A stretch of DNA of 64,000 nucleotides, taken from contig CANXME010002087.1 in assembly GCA_948144175.1 (NCBI GenBank), positions 1,609,501 to 1,673,500 of the forward strand, written 5' to 3'. Source of the DNA: Closterium sp. NIES-65. Its lineage: Eukaryota > Streptophyta > Zygnematophyceae > Desmidiales > Closteriaceae. The notes below the pieces were generated by a model. It saw only the letters and a program-made list of their open reading frames with translations. It searched no databases and was not told the DNA's origin. The stretch's first letter is position 1. Every line of letters starts with the position of its first letter. This document shows, piece after piece, positions 51,044-63,500 of this stretch. The translations under genes and the position numbers were made by a program.

Positions 51044-54000
51044 AAAAACAGATCCGAAAGCGTCAGCGCAATCTGGACCGAATCGAAATTGAAGGACAGC
51101 ATTGGGCGCGAGATTTGGAGAATCAAGGGCGAAATCCCAAGCCCCTTGACCGAAATTTGTCAGAGGAATTCGCCGAGGAAAAGAAAACCTCCGCGAAAAC
51201 AGACTCGACCAAGACGGGAACTCTCCAATTCGACCCCGGAAAAAAACAGAATTCGTTTAAGTTATCTTTCAAAGATGCTTTAATGAAGACTGGCGATTTT
51301 CGCGGGTCCGGAGCCATAAACAAATTCCGGGAAGAACTCCAGAGGAAGCAAACAATTAAAGAAGTGGTACTGGTGCCTACGGAGCTGGGGAAAAAATTAA
51401 GGAGTGTGGAAAGGAGTAGACCTTTTCACGGCGTCAACGTCCTCTCCCGGAACCAGCCCAAGACGACTCTCCACTCCCCAGGGAAGAAGTCTATGGAGCT
51501 GAAGCAGCTGAAGAGGCAGCTGGGAGTTCAAAAGAAGCTGCAGAAACTCCGAAAACCCCTCCAGGATGCATCCAGTGGATCGCAGGCGTCGACCAGATCC
51601 ACCCCCTCAGGGTCAACTTGTACGGTTACTACCTCTACTCCTGGCGTTGGAGAAGAGCCTTTCTCCACGTAGCCCAGGCCAGCTAGTTGTCCAGAAGAAA
51701 GTAGTGGAACCACAGTGTGTACTGAATATTGGGATGTACCCTATGATCCTATTAATGAGACTATTTTTGGGTACTCCGAGCAACGCTCACCACTCCTGCT
51801 CGAGGTGATCTGCAACGGACAGCGCCTCCAAGCACTCGTGGACAGCGGGGCGTCGCACATCGTCTATGACAAAAAGGCAATCGATCGACTCGGAAGTGAC
51901 ATCAAGTCCTCAAGCTTCTCTGCAACGATGGTGGATGGCAGTAAGCTACCTATCTACGAGGAAACACGGTTGCTACTCCAGATTGGACCCCTTCGATGGA
52001 AGCCTGCTCTCCCCGTCACAAATATCAAAGGACTCGACATAATCTTCGGGAGAGACTTTCTTAAAAAGTTCAACCCTGAGATCAACTGGGTTAACCAGAC
52101 GGCCAACATCAACAACAACGGGAGGAAAATCAGCCTTCCCAAATGGGACGACACGGGAAATATTACAGTCGAGACACTCGCACGCTTTGAAAAGGACGTC
52201 AAACGGACCACGGCGGGATTCATGGCGATAGTCAACGAGGCAGACAACGGAGAGAAGCAGACCCAGGAACTTCCTCGAGTAGTCAAGAAAATTCTTGAAG
52301 AGTTCCAGGACGTTCTCCCCGACGATTTACCTGATCAACTACCGCCATACCGGACACATCAACACGAGATCGTAGAAGAGCCGGGGTCCAAGCCAACATT
52401 TCGAGCACCATACCGGTTGAGCTCGACAGAGCTTGCCGATATGAAAAAACAAATAGAGTATATCCTGGAGAAAGGGCTGATTTGACCTTCGACTTCGCCG
52501 TACGGAGCTCCAGTTCTCTTCACTCCGAAGCCAGACGGAAGTCTGCGAATGTGCATCGACTACCGAGCCTTGAACAAGCAGACTGTAAAAAATAAATACC
52601 CGATACCACGGATCGACGACTTACTCGATCAACTTCGCGGTGCTACGGTATTCTCCAAGCTCGACCTCAGATCGGGATACTGGCAAATTCGTATGGCGGA
52701 CAACTCTATCCACAAAACCGCTTTTCGAACTCGGTACGGGTCATACGAGTATCTCGTGATGCCATTCGGACTCACTAACGCACCAGCCACATTTCAGGCA
52801 GAAATGAACCACATCCTTTGGCCCCTTCTGGACGAGTGCGTGGTGGTATATTTGGACGATATCCTGATCTACTGGAAAGATATGAAGCAACACGTTGAGC
52901 ATCTACGACGGGTGTTTGAAATTCTTCGACGAGAACGCTTCAACGTGAAACTATCCAAGAGCGAGTTTGCGTTGAAAAAAGTCCAGTTCCTTGGACATAT
53001 GGTGAGCGCTCAAGGAGTTCACGTGGATCCTAAGAAGATCGAAGCAGTGCGAACGTGGAAGACCCCTGAGAACGTGAAGGAGTTACAACAGTTCCTTGGA
53101 TTCGCCAACTACTACAACCGGTTCGTACCGAACTACGCCAAGATTGCCGCACCATTAACGAACCTGTTGAAGAAGAATACACCATATCAATGGGAGGCGA
53201 AGCACCAGGAAGCTGTGGAACAACTTAAAACCGCACTCACGTCCGCACCTGTTCTTATCCTGCCAGACACTGAACTTGACTATGTCATCGAGGCCGATGC
53301 TAGCGATCAAGCAGTGGGCGCAGTACTCATGCAGGATCAAGGGAAGGGACTACAACCCATTGCATACCTCAGTAAAAAACTTCACGGGGCAGAACTCAAT
53401 TACCCCATCCATGACAAAGAGGCCCTCGCCATCGTCAACGCATTTAAGGCATGGAGGTGTTATCTCGAAGGAAGAAAAACGACTGTCTACACCGACCACT
53501 GTAGCCTCAAGTACCTGAAGACCCAACCAACACTCTCCAGGCGGCAGGCCCGGTGGATTGACTTTCTCGAAACCCACTTCCATTACGACATCGTGTATAA
53601 GCCGGGGCACAAGAACAAGGCAGACGCACTGAGTCGCCCTGCACACGTTGCCGCCTTACAAATCGATGGCATGAACCCACTTCTGAAGGGACTCTTCACG
53701 CATGGATACACCATCGACCCCGAAGTCTCTGTAGCAGAAAAGCGCCATCTTCTACATTGGGATCAAGACATCGCATACCGCAAGGGCTCCACAAAAATAT
53801 GGGTACCTAATTACCCTCCCTTACGCCAGTTACTGCTCGAAGAATATCATGATGTTCTCTACGCGGGCCACTTCGGTAGTAACAAGACGCTTGCCGGTAT
53901 TGCGAAGCATTATTATTGGCCCCACATGGCGGATGACGTACAAAAATTCGTCACCTCGTGCGACACATGCCAACCGATGAAGAGCAGCAAACAGAAGAAA

Positions 54001-55119
54001 GCAGGATTACTACAGCCTCTTCCAGTCCCTGAACAGCCTTGGCAAGTGGTTAGCCTCGACTTCATCACCGGGTTACCACCTACCAAAGCTGGTTACGACG
54101 CCATTCTAGTCGTCATCGACAAATTCTCCAAAATGGGACACTTCATTCCGACACACACAACGGCTCGCGTCGAGGAGACAGCGCAAATATTCTTCCGCTA
54201 CGTCATCTCGCAACATGGCATTCCAACCACGCTGATCTCCGATAGAGACCCGAAATTCACGAGTAAATTCTGGAAGGAGCTCATGTCGCTCATGGGGACC
54301 AAACTCGCCATGTCATCAGCCTATCATCCCCAAACGGATGGTCAGACAGAGCGCCTCAACCAGATTGTCGAACAGCTTCTGCGAGCAGCGTGTAAGGACG
54401 ATATCTCTAAATGGGATGCACATCTGCCGATTCTCGAGTTTGCGTATAACAACGCCACGCACGCCGCAATAGGGCAAACTCCTTTTTTCCTCTGTTACGG
54501 TTGCAACCCACTCACGCCTCAGAAACCAACAGTACCCGCCACGGTGCAACCCGCACATGACTTCATTTCCACTATGCACCAATTGTGGGAGCGCACGCAT
54601 AAACGTCTTCTGACTATCCAGCAGCAACAAAAGAAGCTCGCTGATCGGAGTCGCAACGATCATTCCATCCAGATTGGCGATCAGGTGCTTCTGGATACAC
54701 GCAATCTCGACATTAGCCATCTTCCGTCTAAGCTCTGACTTCGCTTCTGCGGACCTTTTCTCGTCGAGGCGCAGGTCACTCCAGTAACCTTCCGCTTGCG
54801 TTTACCAGCTACCTGGAGAATTCACAATGCCTTCCATGTTTAACTTCTCAAGCCCTATCGGGACCCAAACACGGTCTTCAAAGGTCGCCAGCCGCCGCCG
54901 CCACTACCAGTGATCGTTAATGGGGAACCCGAGTACGAAGTCGAAGCCGTTATGGCGCACCGACGACGACGTAGCGGCACCTTGGAGCTCTTGATTCGTT
55001 GGAAAGGCTATGATCCTTCCGAGGATACCTGGGTACCTGAACACGACATGGATAACGCCCGCCGTCCTCTACAGGACTACCTTGTCAAGCAGGGTGTTAC
55101 TTCTACCACCCAGCTTTGA
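51008..55119 (+). pseudogene. Gy2 pol, several premature stops
   Basis: The frame starts at the slip site with a basic, unassigned segment of about 220 residues (51019-51669) to a TAG at 51670. Protease follows (LVDSGASHIVYD at 51838 on, IIFGRDFLKKF). A TGA at 52483 sits where [10 protein letters not shown] is expected. RT ([26 protein letters not shown] about 52850), RNase H ([15 protein letters not shown]), integrase HHCC (HFGSNKT to CDTC) and core ([26 protein letters not shown]) follow. A TGA at 54736 and a TAA at 54841 interrupt the C-terminal module. A chromodomain ends it (LLIRWKGYDPSEDTWVP, about 54990-55050). Confidence 0.92.
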
Positions 55120-55129
55120 GGGGGGGAAG

Positions 55130-55531
55130 TGTGAGAGGACGTCCCCGTTATAATATTTTCTCACTATTATATTTTTCCGTTATCCCATTCTCCCTTTTCT
55201 CCTCTTTATTTTGGTCTTCATCTCATCTCAATCGGCCTACTATTCTATTTTCTAGAGCCTTCTATTTATTTCTCTTATTTCATACTTTTCCCACCGACAT
55301 ACCTATTATACGGCACCGACAGCGCCGACAATGGTGTATACGGTGTAATCTGGGCGTAATCCCAAGTGCCAATAGACTTGCGTGCTTATGCGCACTTGTG
55401 ATTGTAGTATCGGGAAGGGTGTGTTCCTGAAGGTTCGTTTTATCTCGTTTATCCTTGTACTTTCCGAGTATAAATAGGCCTTGTATTCAGTTTTAGTGAC
55501 AAGTTTCGATTGAGAATTCGATCCTGTGACA
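55130..55531 (+). repeat. Gy2 3' LTR
   Basis: 402 bp. Differences from the 5' copy include C/T in GGTCTTNATC, C/A in TTATTTNATAC, G/A in CGACANTGG and CACAT/CAGTT near the end. It is preceded by a GAGGGGGGGAAG purine tract. Confidence 0.93.
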
Positions 55532-58500
55532 CCTGCCCCGCCTGCTACTGCTGACAGCAATGTTCGCTAACAGTGGGCCACAAACGCGATGCTGCTGCCC
55601 GTGTTGCTCTGCGTTGCCACTTACCAACCACTGAGCGTGCGCACTTTAGCCAGTACAAGAGTGCTAAGAACTTGTACCACGGTGTAGTTGCACGCTACTC
55701 TTCCCCTGCCACTGCTGCGCTGAGCCGCCTCATGCTACCGTACCTCTTCCCTGACCGTGCTGCCTTTCCCATAGTCGCTGACCTCATTACGCACCTCCGC
55801 ACTAGTGACACTCGCTACCGCGCTGCGCTTTCTGCTGAATTCTGTGCCTAGACCCCCCCCCCCCCCCCACCCATGTACATCACCCTCTACTACATAGTTA
55901 CCCGGCTCCCTGACTCCCTTGACTTAGTCGAGGACCCATTCCTCTCAATTTGCCCCACCACAATCACTGTTGACCTCCTCGAGAAGCGCCTCCTAGCAGC
56001 AGAGAAGAGCATAGTCGCTGTAGGAGCCCCTCGTGGTGACCCTCGTACCCCCGTCTTTGAGGGATGTTCCCGTTCCCCCCTCTTGCCCTCTGTTGCTTCT
56101 GCTGTTGCGGCCGACCTCGTTGGTTTCGAGTCGGTCGGCGCTGCGTCAGCCCCTAGCGGGAGACGCCGCACCGGCAAGGGCAAGGGGGGCAAGGGCGCTG
56201 GAGGGACTGGCGGGGGCGGTGGAGGTGGTGGTGGAGGCAGTGGAGGGGGTGGGGGTGGTGGTGGGAGCGGTGGCGGGGGTGGAGGTGTCGGTGGCAGCAG
56301 TGGAGGCGGAGGAGGCGGCGGCGGTGGCAGAGGGAGCGGAGGCGGCGGAGGTGGCGGAGGCAAAGGGGGCAGCGGTGGAGCAGGTCGCAGCTCTGGGCAG
56401 AGGAGTGGGTCTGGTGGTGGTCAGCGCCAGCAGCAGCAGCGCAGTCGTGAGACCCTGTCCCCTCAGCAGCTTCGTGAGTGGTACGCTGGGCGTCAGCGAG
56501 GTGGGGGTACTGGTCCCTGCACCTACGTCCTCCGTACAGGCGACCGTGCTGGTGAGCAGTGCGGGGGCCCGCACTCCACCCAGCACTGCTTCGGCCGCCT
56601 GACGGACGCGTGGCGTCACTAGTTCCCTGACACCACTGAGATCCCTCGCTGGGGAGAGCTGTCTAGGGCGGGGGTTGCTATCTTTGATCTTGATGATGAT
56701 GCTATTCTTGCTCCCATGTATGCTGTGTCTACTAGCGATGAGGGTGACTGTTACCTGTGTGTTCCGTTTGACCCGGGCGTTGAGGCTGCTGCTCTAGGTG
56801 CTGGTGAGGCTGCTGATCTAGGTGCTAGTGCGTCTACTGCCCCAGGTGCTGGTGAGTCTGCTCTCTCAGGTACTACGTCGGCTCATGCCTTACACACCTT
56901 CACCCTTGACTCGGGTGCTTCCCGCTCCTTCTTTCAAGACCGCACCACACTTACGCCGCTTAGTCGGCCAGTTGCGGTCTCCCTGGCGGACTCCTCTGGG
57001 GGTCCTATCCTTGCTAGCTTCTCCATTGTCTTACCGTGCCCGCCAGCCCCCTCTGGCACCCTGTCAGGTCTCTACCTCCCCTCGATCTCTACGAACTTGG
57101 TAAGTGGAGCTGATCTACAGGATCGGGGGGTTGACCAATTCACTCCTGCGAGTCAGCGGGTGACCCACTGCACGAGTGCTCGGACAGGCCGACACTTGGC
57201 CACGTTCACCCGTCGGCCGGGGTCGAGCCTGTACACACTTACTATTGAGTCTCCTCTGGCTACTGAGTCTGGTCAGGTAGCTACTTCGAGTCAGGTGTTT
57301 GCTGCAGCGTCCAGGTCTGTTCTTGAGTCTATTCCCTGCTCATGTTGTCTCCTGTCCCACCAGACTCTCCTTTGGCACCACCGCCTTGGTCACCCCTCCC
57401 TGCCTTGCCTCCAAGGCATGGCCTCTCGTGTCCTTGTCTCTGGTCTCCCCTGGTCTCTCCCTCCCCTACCTCCGGGGCCTGCCCCTACCTGCGTCCCCTG
57501 CGTAGAGGGGTGACAGGGTGAAGCGGCCGCCGGGTTCTACGCCTGTCTTCAAGGTGCGTTACGTGGCTCGAGGCTTCAGTCAGCGGCAGGGAGTTGACTA
57601 CTTTCAGACCTTCTCTCCCACCCCGAAGATGACCACTCTTCGGGTGCTGCTGCACATAGCCGCTCAGCGCGACTACGAGCTTCACTCTCTTGACTTCAGC
57701 ACAGCTTTCCTGCAGGGCAGCATGCACGAGGAGATCTGGCTGCGCCGCCCACCTGGCTTCATGGGGTCGTTTCCCACTGGTACCTAGTGGAGCCTCCGGC
57801 GGCCAGTCTACGATCTCCGCCAGGCGCCCTGTGAGTGGCACGACACACTGAGAACTACACTTGCGGCTCTTGGGTTTGCTCCTTCTACAGCCAACCCGTC
57901 GCTGTTTCTGCGCACCGACACCTCTTTTCCGCCGTTCTACATCCTCGTGTACGTCGACAACTTGGTCTTTGCTACTGCAGACATTGCTGGACTCGCCCAC
58001 GTGAAGTCCGGGCTGTTGAAGAGACATACGTGCACAGACCTGGGTGAACTGCACAGTTACCTTGGCTTGCAGATCACTCGGGATAGAGTACACCGCACCA
58101 TTACCTTGACTTAGTCACACATGGTGCAGCAGGTTTCTTCAACGCTTCGACTTCACGTACTCCTCGCCTCAGGCCACTCCTTTGTCTACTTGCCACTCAC
58201 TCTCAACTCTGCCTTCGGATGAGTCCGTAGAGCCGAGTGGCCCGTACCCAGAGCTTGTTGGCTGCCTCATGTACCTAATGACCTGCACACGACCTGACCT
58301 TGCATACCCTCTTAGCATCTTGGCACGCTATGCTGCTCCTGGGAGACACCAACCAGAGCACATGGCTGCAGCGAAGAGGGTGTTGCGCTACTTGTGTAGT
58401 ACGTCGGGCATGGGGCTAGTGCTTGGAGGGCGATGTTCAGTGGTCCTCACAGGTCACGCAGACGCTTCTTGGGCTGACGACCAGCCTACGCAGCGGGTGT

Positions 58501-59120
58501 CACAGGGTTACTACTTCAGCCTTGGTTTCGGCTCTGTTTTGTGGTGGTCTACCCGCTCGTCTTTTGTTCTGGGCTCCACCTGTGACGCTGAGATCTACCC
58601 GGGGGCCATGGCTGCACAGGAGCTACGCTGGCTCACCTACCTGCTAACTGACCTAGGAGAGCCGCCTCGTCTGCTCCAATTTTGTACGTAGACAACAAGG
58701 CCATGCTGGCCTTGTGTTAGGAGCACAGACTGGAGCATAAAACGAAGCACATTGCTCTTCGCTACTTCCTTGCTTCTGAGCTGCAGCAGCGTGGTCAGCT
58801 GCGCCTTGCTTACGTGGCCTCTGACGCCAACACTGCGGATATCTTTACCAAGGCACTTCCGCCTGGTGATCATCAGCGCTTCTGTACGATGCTAGGTCTT
58901 GTGCCTACTTGGCCTCACTTGCTCACTTCTTGACCTTGCTTGTACTGTGATCTTTCTATACCTTCACTTGCTTGTTTACCTTTATATATGATCTTGCATG
59001 TGAACTGGCCTTGTGGCCTTGCTCTTGTGCTCGGAATGTGTGTTGACGTTGCGATCCACCCTGAGCTTGCTTTGCTTTGCTTGACTGGTCGTGTGACCTC
59101 TTGTTCTCCCCCACTTTGCC

Positions 59121-59255
59121 TATGGGGGTGTGTCAAACTCATATGCTATAGTCTGTGTAGGCTCTAGTGGGGTAGACAATATCGGGTACAACACTTTTAG
59201 GTTTTCCTACTTGTACCCACCTGCTTGCTAGTTCCTCCATTCCTCATTCTTCACT
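59121..59255 (+). repeat. Co7 3' LTR with purine tract
   Basis: TATGGGGGTG at 59121-59130, LTR at 59131-59255 ending CTTCACT (final A replaced by T), then GATTT. Confidence 0.9.
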
Positions 59256-59260
59256 GATTT

Positions 59261-60568
59261 TTCCCCTAGGCGAAATTTCACTCGATAGTCTTTGTGCCCA
59301 CCACCCGCGCGCCTCGTAGCGACCCGTAGCCCGAAGCACCCTGCCCCGTAGAGCCCGAGTAGGCCGCGCCCCCCTGTCGCCATCGCGCGTCACCCGTTTC
59401 TGCCCTGCCCCTCACCCGTTTTTGCCGTGCGTCACTCGGTTTTCTGCCCCGCACCCCACTCATTTCACCCCGCGCGTTGCCCCCCAGCCCTCTAGCGCGC
59501 AACAGACGAACGCGCGTAGCTGCCCGCGCAGCCTTAGTCGCACTCGCAGCTCCGCGCTAGTACGTTGTAGCCACGGGCATGTGCGGCCCACCATCTTAAC
59601 CGGCCCCCAGACTTGAAAACCTGCCAATACACTCCTGAAATCCCCCGCCAAACCTGGAAACCCGCCGCCCCAGACCTGAAAACCGCTGCCCCAGACCTGA
59701 AAACCACCACCCCACCTGGAAACTTTCTGGCCCACCCGTTCCAGGCACCTCAACCGGGATCAGCCACCCCACCCAGTCCTCTCCACCGCATTGAACCGCA
59801 CAGAACCGCACAGAATTGCACATAACTGCACAGAACCGCGGCCTTAACAACTTCCCCACCTGAAAACCGCCGCCCCGGACTTGACAACCGCCGCCCCACC
59901 TGGAAACCTGCTGCCCACCCGTTCCAAGCACTTCACCCGGGATCAGCCACCCCACCCACTCCTCTCCACCGCATTGAACCGCACAGAACCTCACAAAACT
60001 GCACATAAACGCACAAAACCGCACAAAACCATCGCCTCACCTTCCCCACCCGTAGCCTGCTGCCTTAACAGCTTCCCCACCTGAAACCCGCCTCCCCACG
60101 AGCTGCCACACCCGCCGCCAGTAGCCCCAGCCGATTACACTGCCGCCAGCAGCACCAGCAGCAGCATAGGCTGCCCCCAGCGCGCCAGCAGCAGCACAGG
60201 CTGCCCCCAGCAGAACCAGAAGCAGCATAGGCTGCCCCCAGCGAACCAGCAGCAGCATTTGCTGCCCCCAACGCACCAGCAGCAGCTTAGGCTAACGCCA
60301 GCGCTCCAGCAGCAGCACAGGCTACCCCCAGCATACTAGCGGCAGCGTAGGCTGCCCCCAGCAGAACCAGAAGCAGCATAGGTTGCCGCCAGCGCACTAG
60401 CAGTAGCATAGGCTGCCCCCAGCGAACCAGCAGCAGCATAGGCTGCCCCCAGCGCACCAGCAGCAGCTTAGGCTACCGCCAGCGCACCAGCAGCAGCATA
60501 GGCTGCCCCCAACGCACCAGCAGCAACTTCGGCTGCCCCCAGTAGAACCAGCAGCAGCATAGGCTCTC
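59261..60568 (+). repeat. Co6 repeat leader
   Basis: GGAGA-free, GC-rich DNA with three repeat styles. CGTAGCCCG-type words occur at 59310-59470. A block of about 180 bp occurs twice (about 59695-59850 and 59880-60035, with ACCGCACAGAAC runs). An array of about 30-45-bp units containing CAGCAGCATAGGCTGCCCCC runs at 60145-60565. No Gag capsid domain is seen on either strand. Confidence 0.75.
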
Positions 60569-63500
60569 ATGGCGTATACTAGGGTTCTACAGCAGCAGGG
60601 CCAGCCACAGCACTCCCGTTTGTGGGGGCTTGCTGGTCCAAAGTGTGGCGCCCCCAGCAGTGGTTCAGCTAGCAGTGGGCGAGACGTCAGCCCGTGCGGG
60701 TACCGGGCCCTGACAGGCCCTGGTGCTAGTACTACATGCTGGAGTCCTGACCACACTGCATCCAGCAGCTACTGTCGACTCAACGACCTCCACCGTGAGC
60801 GTTTTGGTCCTTACGCTATTACACCGCACTGGCATTCGCGCCTCTGCCAGCGCACTATTGCACTAGTTGAGTCTCACCTACCTGGTCTAGAACCTTTTCC
60901 GGCTGCACGAGTAGAGACCTGTGTTTCCAGTCTTGGTGCGTGTGTTGTTTCCAGTCCAGGCGCCTCTGAGGGTCTTTGTGTAGGAGCTGCAGCTACCACT
61001 AGTCTAGCACTAGCCTTTGTAGCTCATTCGGGTGCGACCCCACCGACTGAACAGCTTTCCTACACCCTAGACTCTGGAGCGTCCAGCTGTTTCTTTCGCG
61101 ACTGTACTGACCTCACACCACTGCGCACTCCAGTCATTGTCGCCTTGGCTGACCCCTCTGTGGGACGTGTAGTTGCTAGCAGCACCACCACTCTTCCGTG
61201 TTCGGTGGCTCCCTCAGGATTTCTTAGAGGTTACTACACCCCCTCGTTCTCTAGGAACCTGGTGGGTGTCAGTCACCTCCATGAGCTAGGTGTAGTCACT
61301 ACTTTCCCACTGGACGAGCCTGTTGCCTCGTGCACTGTTGGCGCTACTGGGGCGCCTCTGGCCACTTTCCACAGAGAGCCGGGATCTAGTCTGTACTCAC
61401 TAAACACTGGGTCCCACCACAGTGAGTCGGGTCAGGTCAGGTCAGGTCAGGTCAGGTCAGGTAGCTGCTGTGTCGTGCGACTGTCGGTCACTCGCCCACC
61501 CGTCAGTCCTCTGGCACCACCGTCTAGGTCACCCGTCGTTCCCACGTCTTAGTAGGATGGTACGTCACCGTCTGGTCTCAGGTCTCCCAGCGTCGCTTGC
61601 CCCGCTTCCTTGCTCACCTCCGCCGCCGTGCACTCCTTTCGTCGAGGGTCGGCAGTGCGCCGCCCCTCACTCCTCCTCGTCCCCCCCCACCACGACTCCC
61701 TTCCAGACCCTGCACTTGGACGTTTGGGGCCCCTCCCCTATCCTTGGCCCATGTGAAGAACGCTACTTCCTGATTGTGGTGGACGACTATTCCCGCTACA
61801 CCACGGCTTTCCCCTTGCGTCGGAAGGCCGACGTGCCTACCGTCCTCGAGCCGTGGCTCCTAGCGTAGGGTGGTGCCCAGGGCCTATGTGGGCTTTGCCT
61901 ACACTCGGACCGTGGTGGTGAGTTCTCTTCCAGTCGCCTAGAGACGTTCTGTCAGGGTCGGGGAGTCATTTAGTCGTACACGCTACCAGCCTCGTCGCAG
62001 CAGAACGGGGTAGCCGAGCGTCGCATCGGCCTGGTCATGGAGGTTGCCCGGACCTCCATGTGCCATGCTGGTGCCCCTCTGTTCTTGTGGCCTCAGGCAG
62101 TCCGCTACGCCGTGCACCAGCTGAACCTGTGGCCCAGTGAGACATGGCCACAGGTGACGCCGGTCTCTCTCTGGTCAGGTTTACACGGCGTAGCAGCTGA
62201 CTTCCGCGTCTGGGGATGTCTGGCCCACGTTCGCGCCCCTGGCGCGAACAAGTTGTCTCCGTGCACTCGTACCTGCGTTTTTCTTGGCTTCCCATTGGAC
62301 ACCTCCGGCTGGATGTTGTACGACCCAGTCGCCTGCGGATTCTTCGCTTCTTAGGACGTCACGTTCGAGGAGTTTGTCTGTTACTACAGGAGTCGCCCCC
62401 ACCGAGGTACTGAGGTCTTTTCCCCCCCGCTGTTCCTCACCCTTGAGCCCCCCCTTGTCGCCCTGGTAGCCCCCCCCACTTCGCGTCGTGCCCCGTCAGG
62501 TGTGTCGCACGTCACTACGCAGTCGTCCTCCCCGCAGCGTCCAGTCCTTGTCGTGTCTGGGGGTGCGGGAGGTGCAGTTGCGGAGGGAGAGGGTGCTGGG
62601 CTGCAGGAGCTCGTGGTGTTGGTTCAGGGGGTGCAGTGGGTGTGGGCGTGGAGGTCACTTCTGTGGAGGACACGGCAGCCTCGAGTCAGCAGCCTCGCCC
62701 CTCGTCACCCCCCGGCTTCTCGGTCGTCCAGCAGTTCCCTCCTTGTTCTCCTCTGCTGCCGGTTGCTGCGGAGGTTGGGGGTGCTCCTACGGGAGTTACT
62801 GGAGGCCCCGGAGGTGTCGCTAGTGGAGGTGCTAGTTCTGGTAGTGTTGGAGCTGGAGGCACTAGCACTGTGGCGCCTACACCTCGCACTGTACGTTTCC
62901 TGACCCGTGAGCAGCGTCTCCTCCAGTTGGAGAGGGAGGAGCGTGAGCGGTTTGAGAGGGCATAGCAACAGCAGCACCAGTAGCGGCAGCACGAGCAGTA
63001 GCAACAGCAGCAGCAGCAGCTACAGCAGCAAAAAAGAGTAGAGGAGGAGTCACAGCAGCAGCACGAGAGGGTAGAGGAGGAGTCACGGCCGCACCAGGAG
63101 AGGGTAGAGCAGGAGTCCAGCCAGCAGCAGCAGGTGCAGTTACAGACCCAGCAGGAGAGAGTACAGGAAGAGTGACAACCGCACCAGGAGAGGGTAGAGC
63201 AGGAGTCCCACCCGCAGCACCAAGTGCAGTTACAGGCCTCGCGGGAGAGAGTACAAGAGGAGTCTCGACCTAAGCACGAGAGGGTAGCGCAGGAGTCCCG
63301 CTCGCAGCAGCGGGTGCAGCTGCAGTCGCAGCAGGAGAGGGCAGAGGCGGAGCCACAAGAGCAGCAGTAGTGGCCGGTGCCGTCGAAGAAGACGCCAGAG
63401 GAGGCGGAGCAGCAGCGACTGCGACTACACGACCTCCCCGACCCACCACCTGCACGCTTTGTTCGTGGTCCCCTACCGTCCCCTCCTGTTCCCCCTGTTG

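Larger units (their letters stand above)
49496..55531 (+). mobile_element. Gy2: Ty3/gypsy chromovirus in Co7 gag
   Basis: The 402-bp LTRs (49496-49897, 55130-55531) differ at about seven positions by eye. The target duplication is CCTGC (49491-49495, 55532-55536). Primer site TGGTAATCAGAGCC begins two bases after the LTR, as in Gy1. It is a second chromovirus, clearly different from Gy1, with several inactivating mutations. Confidence 0.95.
49350..58930 (+). pseudogene. Co7 gag-pol, interrupted by Gy2 and deleted
   Basis: Gag starts at 49350 (MATPSILTFDAEGRAVDFEVWVDDL), is cut at 49495 by Gy2, and resumes at 55532. The capsid part continues (RCHLPTTERAHFSQYKSAK). A TAG beside a run of about 17 Cs near 55853 interrupts it. 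Then come the Gly-rich tract, RETLSPQQLREWYA, and the finger C-X13-C-X3-H-X4-C (about 56518-56590). Protease (DSGAS near 56910) and the integrase zinc region (WHHRLGHPS near 57373) follow. At about 57510 the sequence jumps to RT (KRPPGSTPVFKVRYVARG), losing about 850 residues compared with Co1. Stops include TAG at 56620-56622, 57785-57787 and 58112-58114. RNase H extends to about 58930. Confidence 0.9.
40638..59255 (+). mobile_element. Co7: copia in Co6, itself carrying Co8 and Gy2
   Basis: LTRs are 40638-40760 (123 bp) and 59131-59255 (125 bp), flanked by GATTT. They differ by a 2-bp indel and several substitutions, so this is an older copy. The leader is interrupted by Co8 at 40834 and gag by Gy2 at 49496. 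Most of integrase, the spacer and the RT N-terminus are deleted. Confidence 0.92.

Noticed and set aside
62340..63400. Frequent in-frame TAG at glutamine positions, suggesting TAG is read as Gln (as in some ulvophyte algae).
   Set aside because: SF3A3 ends with TAG at the conserved C-terminus, Gy1 gag ends with TAG, and intact Co1 and Gy1 pol use CAG normally. Decay at CAG/CTG sites explains the pattern.
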